A DNA stretch of 64,000 bases from CAYJFK01 sp964369475 (GCA_964369475.1 CAYJFK010000005.1:1-64000), one strand, 5' to 3'; positions 1 through 8,634 are shown, counted from the first letter of the stretch. Notes: generated from the letters alone by a model not told the origin. Program-made: numbers and translations.

Positions 1-128
1 GCCAAAAAGGGACTGCCCACAGGCGACCATGTTCAAGTCTTCCCACCCAAGGCAATGTCGTGTAGATATGCTCACTACCTTTTAACCAGCATTGGGGGAT
101 AGATATAATCAACATCTACTCCTACAAA

Positions 129-156
129 AAATGTGCACCCATACAGGTGCACATTT
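129..156 (-). terminator. Rho-independent terminator of the diguanylate cyclase gene
   Basis: An 11-bp perfect stem (AAATGTGCACC and its complement) with a 6-base loop lies just after the stop codon of the minus-strand gene at 160. On the minus strand it is followed by a short T run. The remaining bases 1-128 hold no gene I can support. Confidence 0.85.
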
Positions 157-159
157 AAA

Positions 160-1470
160 CTAATCTTCTTTTTGTGGAAAAACCCTCGTGTCCATTCTCG
201 ACTGCTTACTTGCAATCTTGTTGTCGTACATTTTTTTATCGACTCGCTTAAAGAACTCGTTATATTCACTTAGGTAATTGCCTGTAAAGCTGTCGTAGCC
301 TATTGCAAGCGAATATTTGTGTACAGAGTTCTTGTTTGCCTGATTAATCTGGCCGGAAACATCGCCTATAAGCTCTTCAAGCTCTTCCTTTGTGCATCCG
401 GTTAAGAGCGATACAAACTCGTCGCCACCTATACGGAAGGTTTTGCCGTATTTTCCAAAGTTGCCGTTTAGGGCGTAGTATGTATTTCTAAGTGCGTTAT
501 CGCCTTCCATATGCCCTAAGTAGTCGTTAATTTGCTTTAGGTTGTTCATGTCCGATATAACACACCAAACGGTCTTTGTTTCACTGCTGCTTGAAAAAAT
601 ATCGTTTAGTTCCTCGTGATATGCCTTTGCATTATATCCGCCTGTCAAGGTGTCGTTAAAGGAGTATTCAAGTAGCATGGTCTTCATTTTATTTGCCACG
701 CTGGCAATACGTCCAACCTCGTCCTTTGTATATAGTTCGCTCGGAATTTCGATCTTCATATTACCTGTTTCGGCAATCTGAGACATGGATTTTTCAAGCG
801 ATATCAAACTTGTGCTCATATTTTTCGAGAAAAATCTAGTAAAGATCAAAACTGCAAAAATTGCGACAATGTTTATAACAACGCTCGATGCTAAAATTGC
901 GAGAACAAGATCGTCGTTACTTTCAAGCGCTGCATTCATCAAAACTTCTTCTTGAGTTGAAAACTCATCTATACTACCGAAAAATTCATTGGCTATCGGT
1001 GTTACAACTTGCAGGGCATAAAGTGCTTCGTCGTACTCTCCTCCGCCTATCCAAATGTCTGCAGAACGTATCATACTTTCTTTATAAACATTCTTCTTTT
1101 CAATAATGCTTAAAAATTCTTCCAGTCTTACTCCACTAAGATTTTTTGCAAACTCGTCCATTTTATAATCAAGCGCATCAAATGCGGCTATATACTCTGT
1201 ATAATACTCGCTTTTAACTTGCTCGTCCTCGGCAAAGAGAATATCACGACCCAGTACACGACATACATACATCTTACGAATTATCTCGCTTAAATCTTCC
1301 TTGTCTCTCACGTGGTCGTTAATAATATTCTCAGAAGATTGATTTAAAATAATGACAGAGAAAATAGAAAAAAGACTAACCAAAACAACGCTTGCAATGA
1401 TAAAACTCTGCAGCGGTTTAAACTTTTTTTGAATAGGAGCGTTATTAAGCCATATCTTGAAATTCCACAT
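160..1470 (-). CDS. Membrane-bound diguanylate cyclase (HAMP-GGDEF)
   Basis: The 436-residue protein should make the second messenger cyclic di-GMP from two GTP at the cytoplasmic face of the membrane. A first membrane segment (about residues 24-44) is followed by a helical outer domain of about 145 residues, a second membrane segment (about 190-213), a HAMP linker and a C-terminal GGDEF domain. The catalytic motif is intact (GGDEF at about 347-351, in FRIGGDEFVSLL). I see no RxxD inhibitory site just before it, so product feedback inhibition may be missing. The outer domain resembles the four-helix sensor of chemoreceptors, but its ligand cannot be told. The gene stands alone, with its own promoter about 100 bases upstream, an SD (GGGAGGTG) before the ATG and a terminator after the stop. 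Confidence 0.88.
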   Translation of the reverse strand: MWNFKIWLNNAPIQKKFKPLQSFIIASVVLVSLFSIFSVIILNQSSENIINDHVRDKEDLSEIIRKMYVCRVLGRDILFAEDEQVKSEYYTEYIAAFDALDYKMDEFAKNLSGVRLEEFLSIIEKKNVYKESMIRSADIWIGGGEYDEALYALQVVTPIANEFFGSIDEFSTQEEVLMNAALESNDDLVLAILASSVVINIVAIFAVLIFTRFFSKNMSTSLISLEKSMSQIAETGNMKIEIPSELYTKDEVGRIASVANKMKTMLLEYSFNDTLTGGYNAKAYHEELNDIFSSSSETKTVWCVISDMNNLKQINDYLGHMEGDNALRNTYYALNGNFGKYGKTFRIGGDEFVSLLTGCTKEELEELIGDVSGQINQANKNSVHKYSLAIGYDSFTGNYLSEYNEFFKRVDKKMYDNKIASKQSRMDTRVFPQKED

Positions 1471-1574
1471 AAAACAACACCTCCCTTGAAGTATGTATAG
1501 TTATTTAATGTTATCCAAAACCAACAATTAACATAGTTACATTACATAGTAACATTTTATTGTTTATTTTATAT

Positions 1575-1603
1575 ATTATACCAAATAAATATAATTAAGT
1601 CAA
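1575..1603 (-). promoter_or_regulatory. Sigma-A promoter of the diguanylate cyclase gene
   Basis: On the minus strand TTGACT (1598-1603) and TATAAT (1575-1580) are separated by 17 bp. The leader of about 100 nt contains a twice-repeated ACATAGT-type motif at about 1,531-1,556 whose role is unknown. Confidence 0.75.
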
Positions 1604-1934
1604 TCACCAATATTGAACTTTGTCGTGTTGTTATATTGTTGTTTCAGTCAATATAAATTTATATAATATTATTATTTAAAATTATTGTATCATTAATATA
1701 TAAACATTGAATATATCCCTAAAATGCTTTATTACAAATAGAATACGACCAACTGCCTTGTAACTTGATATTTAATTATCAATAAAACATCAAGCTTTGG
1801 TAATATTAATCTAAACGGGCGATTGTAAAATATTTTTAAGTTGCACTTAAAACATGCATTTATATGCTATCGATAAAGCAGCTACTATATAAAAACAATA
1901 TAGTACGTACAAAATACTATAACAATATATAAAA
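1604..1934. other. AT-rich intergenic DNA with no recognised feature
   Basis: These 330 bases lie between the diguanylate cyclase promoter and a hairpin repeat. They are very AT-rich with no convincing reading frame or RNA gene. Confidence 0.6.
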
Positions 1935-2060
1935 CAGACTGGAGAAAAAGATAAAATCAAGCCCCTTCGGAAGGAGGGCACCATCAGGGTGCCCTCTGGC
2001 GTTAAAATCAGCGCCAGCTGATTTTTTCAGCTTGGAGAAAAAATGTTTTCTCCAAGCTGA
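1935..2060 (+). repeat. Dispersed hairpin repeat, copy 1 (short form)
   Basis: This 126-bp intergenic unit is shared with 5354-5514, 8180-8304, 10726-10885 and 35731-35825. It has three hairpins: GGGCACC/GGGTGCCC, AAATCAGC/GCTGATTT, and a long last stem CAGCTTGGAGAAAA with its complement. The start (CTGGAGAAAAA) is an inverted copy of the end. This copy lacks two GC-rich blocks present in copies 2 and 3. It has no reading frame and may be a MITE- or REP-like element; its end is 4 bases before the two-component system operator. Confidence 0.8.
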
Positions 2061-2064
2061 AAAC

Positions 2065-2096
2065 TTAATCAAATTTTAATATTTCTGTGCTATAAT
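2065..2096 (+). promoter_or_regulatory. Promoter with response-regulator-type direct repeat
   Basis: Two TTAAT half-sites 11 bp apart (2065-2069 and 2076-2080) lie 10 bp before a consensus TATAAT (2091-2096). The -35 region is poor, as in promoters activated by OmpR/PhoB-type regulators. The same layout occurs before the PepSY gene at 4159-4191. I infer that the regulator encoded at 2128 binds both sites. Confidence 0.6.
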
Positions 2097-2127
2097 GCAA
2101 GTATTACTGTATAAAAGGAGCTGTCTA

Positions 2128-2802
2128 ATGAGGGTACTATTTGCAGAAGATGAAAGAGATTTAAATAAAATTGTAACCAAAAAACTCGTTTTAGAAGGAT
2201 ATGGTGTAGATAGTTGTTTCGACGGTCAAGAGGCTTTATATTACATAACAAACACAGAATACGACGTTATAATATTAGACATCATGATGCCTAAGCTTGA
2301 TGGATTTGAAGTTTTGTCAAAAGCAAGAGCGGAAGGCATAGATACGCCCATTATATTTTTAACGGCGAAAGATGCGATTTCAGATAGAGTTAAAGGCCTC
2401 GATATGGGGGCAAACGACTATTTGGTAAAGCCTTTTTCCTTGGAGGAGCTCATGGCACGAATAAGAGTAATGACACGCCTTAATGCAGGTAAAACTACAA
2501 ACGTGCTAACAGTGGCAGATCTTTCGCTCGACATAAGCTCACACATTGTAAAACGTGGGGATAATGTTATTAACCTGTCGGCTAAGGAATATCAGGTTTT
2601 AAAATACATGATGTACAATGCAGGTATTGTGTTGTCACGAGAGAAGATAGAAAACCACATTTGGAATTACGATTATGAAGGCGGCACAAATGTAGTAGAT
2701 GTTTATATTAGGTATTTAAGGAAGAAGATCGACAGCGAGTATGATAAAAAGCTCATTTACACAGTAAGGGGTATCGGTTATGTCATACGGGAGGAAATAT
2801 GA
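2128..2802 (+). CDS. OmpR/PhoB-family response regulator
   Basis: A 224-residue DNA-binding response regulator. The N-terminal receiver domain has the acidic pair (AEDE), phospho-acceptor Asp51 in ILDIMMP, the Thr of FLTAKD and the Lys of VKPF. The C-terminal half is a winged helix (NLSAKEYQVLKYM, then VVDVYIRYLRKKID, then TVRGIGYVI). An ATG 33 bases upstream is in frame, but the start at 2128 has the SD (AAAAGGAG, 7 bases spacing), and the upstream one lies inside the promoter. Its stop overlaps the kinase start by 4 bases (ATGA), so the two are translationally coupled. Confidence 0.93.
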   Translation: MRVLFAEDERDLNKIVTKKLVLEGYGVDSCFDGQEALYYITNTEYDVIILDIMMPKLDGFEVLSKARAEGIDTPIIFLTAKDAISDRVKGLDMGANDYLVKPFSLEELMARIRVMTRLNAGKTTNVLTVADLSLDISSHIVKRGDNVINLSAKEYQVLKYMMYNAGIVLSREKIENHIWNYDYEGGTNVVDVYIRYLRKKIDSEYDKKLIYTVRGIGYVIREEI

Positions 2803-4154
2803 AAAGAGTTTCTGCAAAGCTAAAGCTAACCTTGTGGACGGCACTGCTCATGGTTTTAATGGCAGGCGCACTAATGGCACTTATGTTTTATTTAAGCGAT
2901 AATATTATTTCCTCTAACAGCAAATCTATTTTGACCAAGGTTGTAGGAGACAATGCAGACGAGCTTGAATTTGACGACGGTAGGATAGATACAGACGATA
3001 TAGATTTTTTCAAAAACAGTGTTTACACCTTGTTATATTCGGAAGACGGCGAGAAAATTGCAGGAAGTTTTCCGGAAGAATTTAGTACAGAACCGCCTTT
3101 GAGCGATAAGAAGCTAACAGAAATAACACAAGATGGCACGCTATACTATATATACGACATACTCTCCCCTGTCGAGGACAGTCGTAACCCTGCTTGGGTT
3201 AGAGGTGTTATTGCAGTAGACGAGGTTGCAAGCGCTATAAACAGTATAATGCAAATTGCGCTCATTTCTCTGCCTATAATTGTAGTGCTCGGCACTGTCG
3301 GTTGTTACTTTATAGCAAAGAAGACCTTTAGCCCGATAGATAAGATTATTAAAACGGCCGAGGAGATAAGCGAGAGTGAAAACCTATCACTTCGTATAGA
3401 CCTAAAGGGAGAAAGTGCCGAACTGCAAAAATTAGCAGACACATTCGATATAATGTTTTCTCGCCTTGAAAATGCATTTGAGGTGGAAAAACAATTTACC
3501 TCCGACGTATCTCACGAGCTAAGAACTCCTACCTCTGTTATATTAGCCCAGTGCGAATATGCAATCGGCCATAGTATACCAATGGAAGATAAGGAAGATG
3601 CTCTTGAAACGGTACAAAGGCAGGCAAGCAAAATTTCCAAACTTATATCGGATCTGCTAAACCTAACACGCTTGGACAGTGGAATAGAAAAGGCAGACTT
3701 TAGAGAGATCAATTTAAGCGAGCTTGTAAATGAGATATGCGAGGAACACAAGATTATATCGCCATCCGGCATTGAGCTAACTCACAGCATCGCCCCTGAC
3801 ATAAAGGGTGCATTTGATGCGGCCATGATGTCGAGACTGCTCGGCAATCTTATTAGCAACGCATTTCGCTATTCAAAAGAGACGGGAAAAGTAGAGGTTT
3901 CGTTAACAGAGAGCCAAAACGATATAGTTTTATCTGTAAAGGACGATGGAATAGGAATATCAAAGCAAGATCAGCAAAAAATATTTCAAAGGTTCTATCA
4001 GGTCGATAGTTCTCGCACCATGAGCCAGAGTGGTAACATGGGTTTAGGTCTTGCCATGGTCGAGCAGATAGCAAAATTGCATAATGCTAAGATAACGGTA
4101 GAGAGCGAAATTGGTGTGGGAAGTGTTTTTAGGATAAAATTTAAAAAAAATTAA
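2799..4154 (+). CDS. Sensor histidine kinase
   Basis: A 451-residue membrane kinase and partner of the regulator just upstream. It has a first membrane segment (about residues 10-31), an acidic outer domain of about 115 residues, a second membrane segment (about 150-172), HAMP, a HisKA dimerisation helix with phospho-acceptor His239 (SDVSHELRTP), and an ATP-binding domain with N box (NLISNAFRYS), G1 (DDGIGIS) and G2 (GLGLAMV) motifs. The outer domain is not one I recognise. The PepSY-repeat protein encoded next is secreted and could be a client or modulator of this sensor; that is inference. Confidence 0.92.
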   Translation: MKRVSAKLKLTLWTALLMVLMAGALMALMFYLSDNIISSNSKSILTKVVGDNADELEFDDGRIDTDDIDFFKNSVYTLLYSEDGEKIAGSFPEEFSTEPPLSDKKLTEITQDGTLYYIYDILSPVEDSRNPAWVRGVIAVDEVASAINSIMQIALISLPIIVVLGTVGCYFIAKKTFSPIDKIIKTAEEISESENLSLRIDLKGESAELQKLADTFDIMFSRLENAFEVEKQFTSDVSHELRTPTSVILAQCEYAIGHSIPMEDKEDALETVQRQASKISKLISDLLNLTRLDSGIEKADFREINLSELVNEICEEHKIISPSGIELTHSIAPDIKGAFDAAMMSRLLGNLISNAFRYSKETGKVEVSLTESQNDIVLSVKDDGIGISKQDQQKIFQRFYQVDSSRTMSQSGNMGLGLAMVEQIAKLHNAKITVESEIGVGSVFRIKFKKN

Positions 4155-4158
4155 ATTG

Positions 4159-4191
4159 TTTAATGTTCCTTTAATCTTTCTGCTTTATATT
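4159..4191 (+). promoter_or_regulatory. Promoter/operator of the PepSY gene
   Basis: TTTAAT occurs twice, 11 bp apart (4159-4164 and 4170-4175), and 10 bp further is TATATT (4186-4191). This matches the promoter at 2065-2096 base for base at most positions, including TTTCTG in the spacer. A second TATTAT lies at 4194-4199. Control by the adjacent two-component system is the simplest reading. Confidence 0.6.
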
Positions 4192-4231
4192 GGTATTATA
4201 GAATAAACAAAAAGAAAGCGAGGATACAATT

Positions 4232-5272
4232 ATGAAAACAAACACAATTTTAAAACTGCTCGTGATAGGCCTTTGCGGTACAGCATTGTTTTTTAGCGCA
4301 AGCGCAGATTCAACATCATATACTGCACTGACAAGCAACTACATCGGCAGCCAAGAGGCAAAAGAGGTTGCACTAAATCATGCAGGTGTGGCAGAGGAGG
4401 ATGTTTCGTACATCCGCTCCAAGCTCGACTTTGACGACGGTATTGCTGAGTATGACGTTGAATTTTGGGTCGGTGGTGTCGAGTACGATTACGAACTAAA
4501 CGCAACAAGCGGAGCAGTTGTAAGTCATGATTACGATGCGAAATACACTTCCCAAGTAACCGACAGCCAAGACTACATCGGCGAGGATAAGGCAAAGTCT
4601 ATTGCCTTGGCTCATGCAGGACTAACTGATGCTTCCTATATAGTTTGCAAGTTCGATTTTGACGATGGCGTTGCAGAGTACGAAGTAGAGTTTTGGGATG
4701 GCGCTGTCGAGTACGACTACGAGATAAACGCAATAACGGGCGACATTATCGGCTATGACTACGATATGGAAAGCCAAGTTCCCACAGCTTCTAAGCCTGA
4801 TGTAGCTACGACAAATAGCCAAGACTACATCGGCGAGGATAAGGCAAAGTCTGTTGCCTTGGCTCATGCTGGGCTAACCGATGCTTCCTATATAGTTTGC
4901 AAGTTCGATTTTGACGATGGTATTGCAGAGTACGAAGTAGAGTTTTGGGATGGCGCTGTCGAGTACGACTACGAGATAAACGCAATAACAGGCGACATTA
5001 TCGGCTACGACTACGACATGGAAAGCCAAGCACCTGCCTCTAATGTAAGCACTTCCACAGATTACATCTCGGCAGAGCAAGCTTCAAATATTGCACTGCA
5101 AGATGCAGGAATAAGCGAAGCAGATGCTTCTAAGCTAAAGTGTGAATTTGATTTTGACGACGGTCGTGCAGAATATGAAGTTGAGTGGGACGTTGGCAGA
5201 ATGGAATATGAGTACACAATAAGCGCAACAGATGGAACGATTTTAGAGCGTGACGCTGAGTATGATGACTAA
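4232..5272 (+). CDS. Secreted protein with four PepSY-like repeats
   Basis: The 346-residue protein starts with a signal peptide (about residues 1-25, ending near FSASA) and then has four PepSY-type repeats at about 37-105, 113-177, 197-261 and 276-344. Each has the pattern YIG-EKAK-IAL-HAG, then FDFDDG-AEYEVEF, then EYDYEINA-TG-I. PepSY domains are generally thought to bind or inhibit proteases or act as envelope sensors. The repeats are very acidic. Repeats 2 and 3 are almost identical in DNA, showing a recent internal duplication. An SD (AAGCGAGG) precedes the ATG. It sits directly after a two-component system and shares its operator pattern. Confidence 0.88.
   Translation: MKTNTILKLLVIGLCGTALFFSASADSTSYTALTSNYIGSQEAKEVALNHAGVAEEDVSYIRSKLDFDDGIAEYDVEFWVGGVEYDYELNATSGAVVSHDYDAKYTSQVTDSQDYIGEDKAKSIALAHAGLTDASYIVCKFDFDDGVAEYEVEFWDGAVEYDYEINAITGDIIGYDYDMESQVPTASKPDVATTNSQDYIGEDKAKSVALAHAGLTDASYIVCKFDFDDGIAEYEVEFWDGAVEYDYEINAITGDIIGYDYDMESQAPASNVSTSTDYISAEQASNIALQDAGISEADASKLKCEFDFDDGRAEYEVEWDVGRMEYEYTISATDGTILERDAEYDD
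4565..5030 (+). repeat. 214-bp tandem internal duplication in the PepSY gene
   Basis: Bases 4565-4778 and 4817-5030 are near-identical direct copies with a 252-bp period, differing at only a few, mostly silent, positions. They encode PepSY repeats 2 and 3 plus the linker. Confidence 0.9.
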
Positions 5273-5322
5273 TTAACTTAGAATGAAATTTTGAGACTTC
5301 AAGCTAAACAAAATAGCAACAC

Positions 5323-5351
5323 AAAAATCGCCTGTAATACAGGCGATTTTT
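5323..5351 (+). terminator. Terminator of the PepSY gene, first copy
   Basis: A near-perfect palindrome (ATCGCCTG-taata-CAGGCGAT) flanked by A and T runs follows the PepSY gene. The same 30-bp sequence occurs again at 5516-5547 on the other side of the hairpin repeat. Confidence 0.85.
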
Positions 5352-5353
5352 GC

Positions 5354-5514
5354 CAGGCTGGAGAAAAACCCAAAATCAAGCCCATTCGGAAGGAGGGGGA
5401 GCGGCGAGGGGGCACCATCAGGGTGCCCTCTGGCGTTAAATTCCCGCCCCGAGGGCGTTAAAATCAGCTTTAGCTGATTTCTCAGCTTGGAGAAAAAGTG
5501 TTTTCTCCAAGCTG
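5354..5514 (+). repeat. Dispersed hairpin repeat, copy 2 (full length)
   Basis: A 161-bp unit, the best full-length copy together with 10726-10885. It carries the three hairpins described for copy 1 plus the GC-rich blocks. Its ends are inverted copies of each other (CTGGAGAAAAA at the start, TTTTCTCCAAGC at the end). It is flanked on both sides by an identical 30-bp terminator sequence. Confidence 0.85.
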
Positions 5515-5515
5515 A

Positions 5516-5547
5516 GAAAAATCGCCTGTAATACAGGCGATTTTTGC
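5516..5547 (+). terminator. Terminator, duplicated second copy
   Basis: Exact repeat of the terminator at 5323-5351, extended to TTTTTGC. It lies immediately after hairpin repeat copy 2, so the repeat sits inside a duplicated terminator. Confidence 0.8.
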
Positions 5548-5838
5548 GTTGAAATGAGCTGATGTATGATCGCTTTGAATATCTAACATAGGTTCAAACA
5601 CAAGAGTGATTAATCAAGCATTACTCCTAACTACCGTATCATGGCATAGATTGGCAGCCCATTAAAAAGAGCCTTGCTTAGCATAGATTACAACTATAAT
5701 GCGGTAAAGTCGGACACAAGATAAAAAATGCCTTCCAAAACTTGCGCTACATACTCCAACAAAATCTACTACTCTATACATTTTTCTTATTTTGTGTTAA
5801 AATTATTTTAATTAATCTTGATACAAGGCGGTGTTTTT
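5548..5838. other. Intergenic DNA before the clostripain-like gene
   Basis: I see no gene here. The last 60 bases are AT-rich and must contain the promoter of the next gene, but no hexamer pair is convincing. Confidence 0.5.
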
Positions 5839-8013
5839 ATGTTTTGTCCAAACTGCGGAGCGGATGTTGACGGAGACAACAATTTCTGCAAAGATTGCGG
5901 AGAGTCTCTCGATTCAAACAGTAGTAATTTTGACGAGAGAAAAGGCAAGAATAGAAAGAAAGGGTGTTGCTTGGGCTCGATTTTGAAGGCGGTTGTAGCT
6001 CTTGTTATAATATTCTTAGCTTTGATATTCTTTTTAGATGATGAGGAGCTTGAAAGCATTGATGCCCCTCATCCAAACTATGGTGACAACAATTATGACA
6101 GTTCACAGTACATCGGCAGCGGTACATACGGCACAGATTTAGCCCTTGATGGACTGAGGGATAACTACACTACAATCAAAGGCGATGATACCGATGTAAG
6201 CACGATAATGGTCTATTTTATCGGCTCGGATTTGGAGACCGACGGTGGTTTTGCAACAGATGATATTTACGAAATGCTCGAAGCTGATATAGGCGACAAT
6301 GTCAATTTGATTTTAATGACAGGCGGTGCTAACTACTGGCATCACTATGATATCAGCAGCGACACATGCCAGTATTTGCAAGTGAAGGACGGTCAGCTTT
6401 TTGCCTTAAACGACGATTTGGGACTGCTCGACATGGCTTCGCCTTCAACGCTGTCGAACTTTATAAACGATACAGCTGCCGCCTTCCCTGCCGATCGTTA
6501 CAGCTTGATTTTATGGGATCATGGCGGTGGTACATTTAGCGGATTTGGCTATGACGAAAATTATCCCGATTCGACCTTAACCTTGGCATCGCTCTCGCAG
6601 GCATTTTCGCAGTCTAATGTAAAGTTTGACATTGTAGGCTTTGATGCTTGCCTAATGGGTACAGCCGAGACGGCTCTTATGTTAGAGCCTTATGCCGACT
6701 ATCTGCTGGCCTCTCAAGAGCTCGAACCGGGCATCGGTTGGCATTACACAGATTGGCTAACAACGCTTAGCAACTCCCCTTCTATTCCGACCGTCGATCT
6801 CTCTGCCAAGATAATAGACGACTTTGTTTTGGCCTGCGAAGACGATATGTTCTTTCCAAATGCTACGCTCTCTCTTATCGAGCTAAGGCAGATGCCATAT
6901 ACATATGAAGTTATGACAGATTTCTTTGCCAACGCTTCGATCGAGATACAAAACAACCGGTATCTTGATCTTTCACAAGCAAGAAGCGATGCAAAGAGCT
7001 TTGGCGAGGGAGATTACGAGCAGATCGACATAATAGACTACATAGACAGAGCCGAAATAGAAGGTGGTCAAGAGGTTGTAGATGCTGTAAAGAGTGCCGT
7101 TAAGTATTACAACAGCAGCTATGATGTGTATGATGCGAGTGGCATGGCTATGTATTTCCCTTATGATTACCCATCGTATTATTCCGATGTGCAGGAAATA
7201 CTTCACTATGTGGGGATAGAGGACGAGTACACAGAATTTTTCGATCTGTTTGTAAGCGCTATGTATGGCGGTCAGACAGAGTGGAGCAGAAGTTCTGGCA
7301 ATACACTGGAACACGATTATACTTCGGAAGAATGGTTCGACCCTGAAACGGCACTTTCTTACGAAGAAGAATACGACAGCAGCTTGCTCGAGGAGCTAAT
7401 TATTGACGAAAAGGGCGACGGCTATGTTCTAAGCCTTACAGACGAGCAGTGGGAGGAAATTGCTAAAATAGAACTGCAAGTTTTGGTCGACGACGGTGAG
7501 GGGTATATTGATCTTGGCAGTGACAATGTATATGAATTTGACGACGACGGTGATTTACTGGTTGAATTTGATTATACGTGGGTTTCGATAGATGGCAACA
7601 CTGTCCCCTATTATGTAGAGGTGGAAGATTACGAATCGGACAACTGGTACACCTACGGTTATGTTCCTGCAAACTTGGACGGAGAGTATATAGAGATAAT
7701 CCTTCGTTGGGACTACAAAGAGCCGAGTGGCTATGTAGAAGGCTACCGCAAGTACACAGAGGCAGGCACCCCTGCCGGAAAGGGGCTTTTTGAGCTTGAG
7801 TCCGGTATGGAAATAGACTGGGTGATAGATTACTACACATACGATGGCGAGTATGAGGATTTTTACCTGTACGGTGATACTTATATTGTACCATCAGGTG
7901 AAATAACAGTAAGTTATGAATACATCGGCGACAGTGACACCTTGGTATACTTCGTGCTGACAGATTATTACAACAACACATATGAGACCGAGTCCGTTGT
8001 GTATTATGATTAA
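5839..8013 (+). CDS. Zinc-ribbon, membrane-anchored clostripain-like (C11) peptidase
   Basis: A 724-residue protein. The start at 5839 is chosen for its SD (AAGGCGGTG) and because it begins exactly with a zinc ribbon (MFCPNCG, then FCKDCG; Cys3, 6, 17, 20). A basic stretch is followed by a membrane segment (about 47-67), so the ribbon is cytoplasmic and the rest outside. Residues of about 110-480 match peptidase family C11: catalytic His228 in LILWDHGGG and Cys271 in VGFDACLMG are both present. The last 240 residues are acidic, Tyr-rich and probably beta-stranded, and I do not recognise them. C11 enzymes cut after Arg or Lys; the substrate here is unknown. The zinc ribbon with an outer protease is common in clostridial genomes but poorly understood. 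Confidence 0.85.
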   Translation: MFCPNCGADVDGDNNFCKDCGESLDSNSSNFDERKGKNRKKGCCLGSILKAVVALVIIFLALIFFLDDEELESIDAPHPNYGDNNYDSSQYIGSGTYGTDLALDGLRDNYTTIKGDDTDVSTIMVYFIGSDLETDGGFATDDIYEMLEADIGDNVNLILMTGGANYWHHYDISSDTCQYLQVKDGQLFALNDDLGLLDMASPSTLSNFINDTAAAFPADRYSLILWDHGGGTFSGFGYDENYPDSTLTLASLSQAFSQSNVKFDIVGFDACLMGTAETALMLEPYADYLLASQELEPGIGWHYTDWLTTLSNSPSIPTVDLSAKIIDDFVLACEDDMFFPNATLSLIELRQMPYTYEVMTDFFANASIEIQNNRYLDLSQARSDAKSFGEGDYEQIDIIDYIDRAEIEGGQEVVDAVKSAVKYYNSSYDVYDASGMAMYFPYDYPSYYSDVQEILHYVGIEDEYTEFFDLFVSAMYGGQTEWSRSSGNTLEHDYTSEEWFDPETALSYEEEYDSSLLEELIIDEKGDGYVLSLTDEQWEEIAKIELQVLVDDGEGYIDLGSDNVYEFDDDGDLLVEFDYTWVSIDGNTVPYYVEVEDYESDNWYTYGYVPANLDGEYIEIILRWDYKEPSGYVEGYRKYTEAGTPAGKGLFELESGMEIDWVIDYYTYDGEYEDFYLYGDTYIVPSGEITVSYEYIGDSDTLVYFVLTDYYNNTYETESVVYYD

Positions 8014-8067
8014 TACACACTCTTTCAGTAGCATGAAATAACATATTTTAGATAAGCTCAATATAAG

Positions 8068-8113
8068 AAAATATGTCCTAACTTGTGCAATTAGCACGAG
8101 TTAGGACATATTT
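8068..8113 (+). terminator. Terminator after the C11 peptidase gene
   Basis: A long stem (AAATATGTCCTAACT with its complement, extended by TGTGC/GCAC around a 5-base loop). It is AT-rich at its base and could work in both directions. Confidence 0.75.
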
Positions 8114-8179
8114 GAATTTTATGAATATTTACCGACATGTAATTTATGTAAACTTAAGCAACGTGATTGCACTACGCAA

Positions 8180-8304
8180 GTTGTTTTCTCAAACCTGCAA
8201 AAATCAGCTTCGCTGATTTTTACGCCAAAGGATGCCCTGATGGTGATACCTCGCCGCTACCCTTTTTTTCGAAAGGGGTTGCTTTTAGTTTTTTCTGCGG
8301 CCTG
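8180..8304 (-). repeat. Dispersed hairpin repeat, copy 4 (inverted, diverged)
   Basis: Read on the minus strand this shows the order of the family: GCAGAAAAAAC, GGTAGCGGCGAGG, CACCATCAGGG, TTTGGCGTAAAA, the AAATCAGC/GCTGATTT hairpin and a degraded final stem. It is the most diverged copy and the only one in reverse orientation. Confidence 0.65.
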
Positions 8305-8389
8305 ATAATTATTCTCATATTTAAACACTTCTAAAAGTAATCCTCTTAGGTGCTATCACATTAAACATATATATTTTACAAAAAAATAG

Positions 8390-8418
8390 TTGACATTTTT
8401 TAATCAAAAGAATATAAT
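8390..8418 (+). promoter_or_regulatory. Consensus sigma-A promoter of the chemoreceptor gene
   Basis: TTGACA (8390-8395) and TATAAT (8413-8418) are exactly 17 bp apart. Transcription should start near 8425, leaving a leader of about 210 nt. Confidence 0.85.
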
Positions 8419-8424
8419 TTCATT

Positions 8425-8634
8425 AGAAGTACACAGTATAGGAACCGAAGATGCTCGACTAATTATTATCTTTTTGCTTGGGCTAAGCATATAGATAATT
8501 GTTATGATTTATGCAATAATTTAGATAATATTCTATGTTTTAATTGATGATAAATTTTTATGCAAATTTATGTTACTTTAAATGTAACTTAATAATAAAT
8601 GTAGAACAAAACTATAAACAGACTGGGAGGACAT
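8425..8634 (+). other. Long untranslated leader of the chemoreceptor mRNA
   Basis: The roughly 210-nt leader has no reading frame. A possible stem pairs AATTAT-TATCT with AGATAATT around 8460-8502, and a later GTTACTTTAAATGTAAC palindrome lies near 8571-8587. I compared it from memory with cyclic di-GMP riboswitch types I and II and found no match. Confidence 0.4.

Noticed and set aside
4565..5030. CRISPR array
   Set aside because: The repeats are two long coding copies; no short repeat-spacer pattern exists in the window.
8425..8634. Cyclic di-GMP riboswitch before the chemoreceptor
   Set aside because: The conserved bases of types I and II, as I remember them, are absent.
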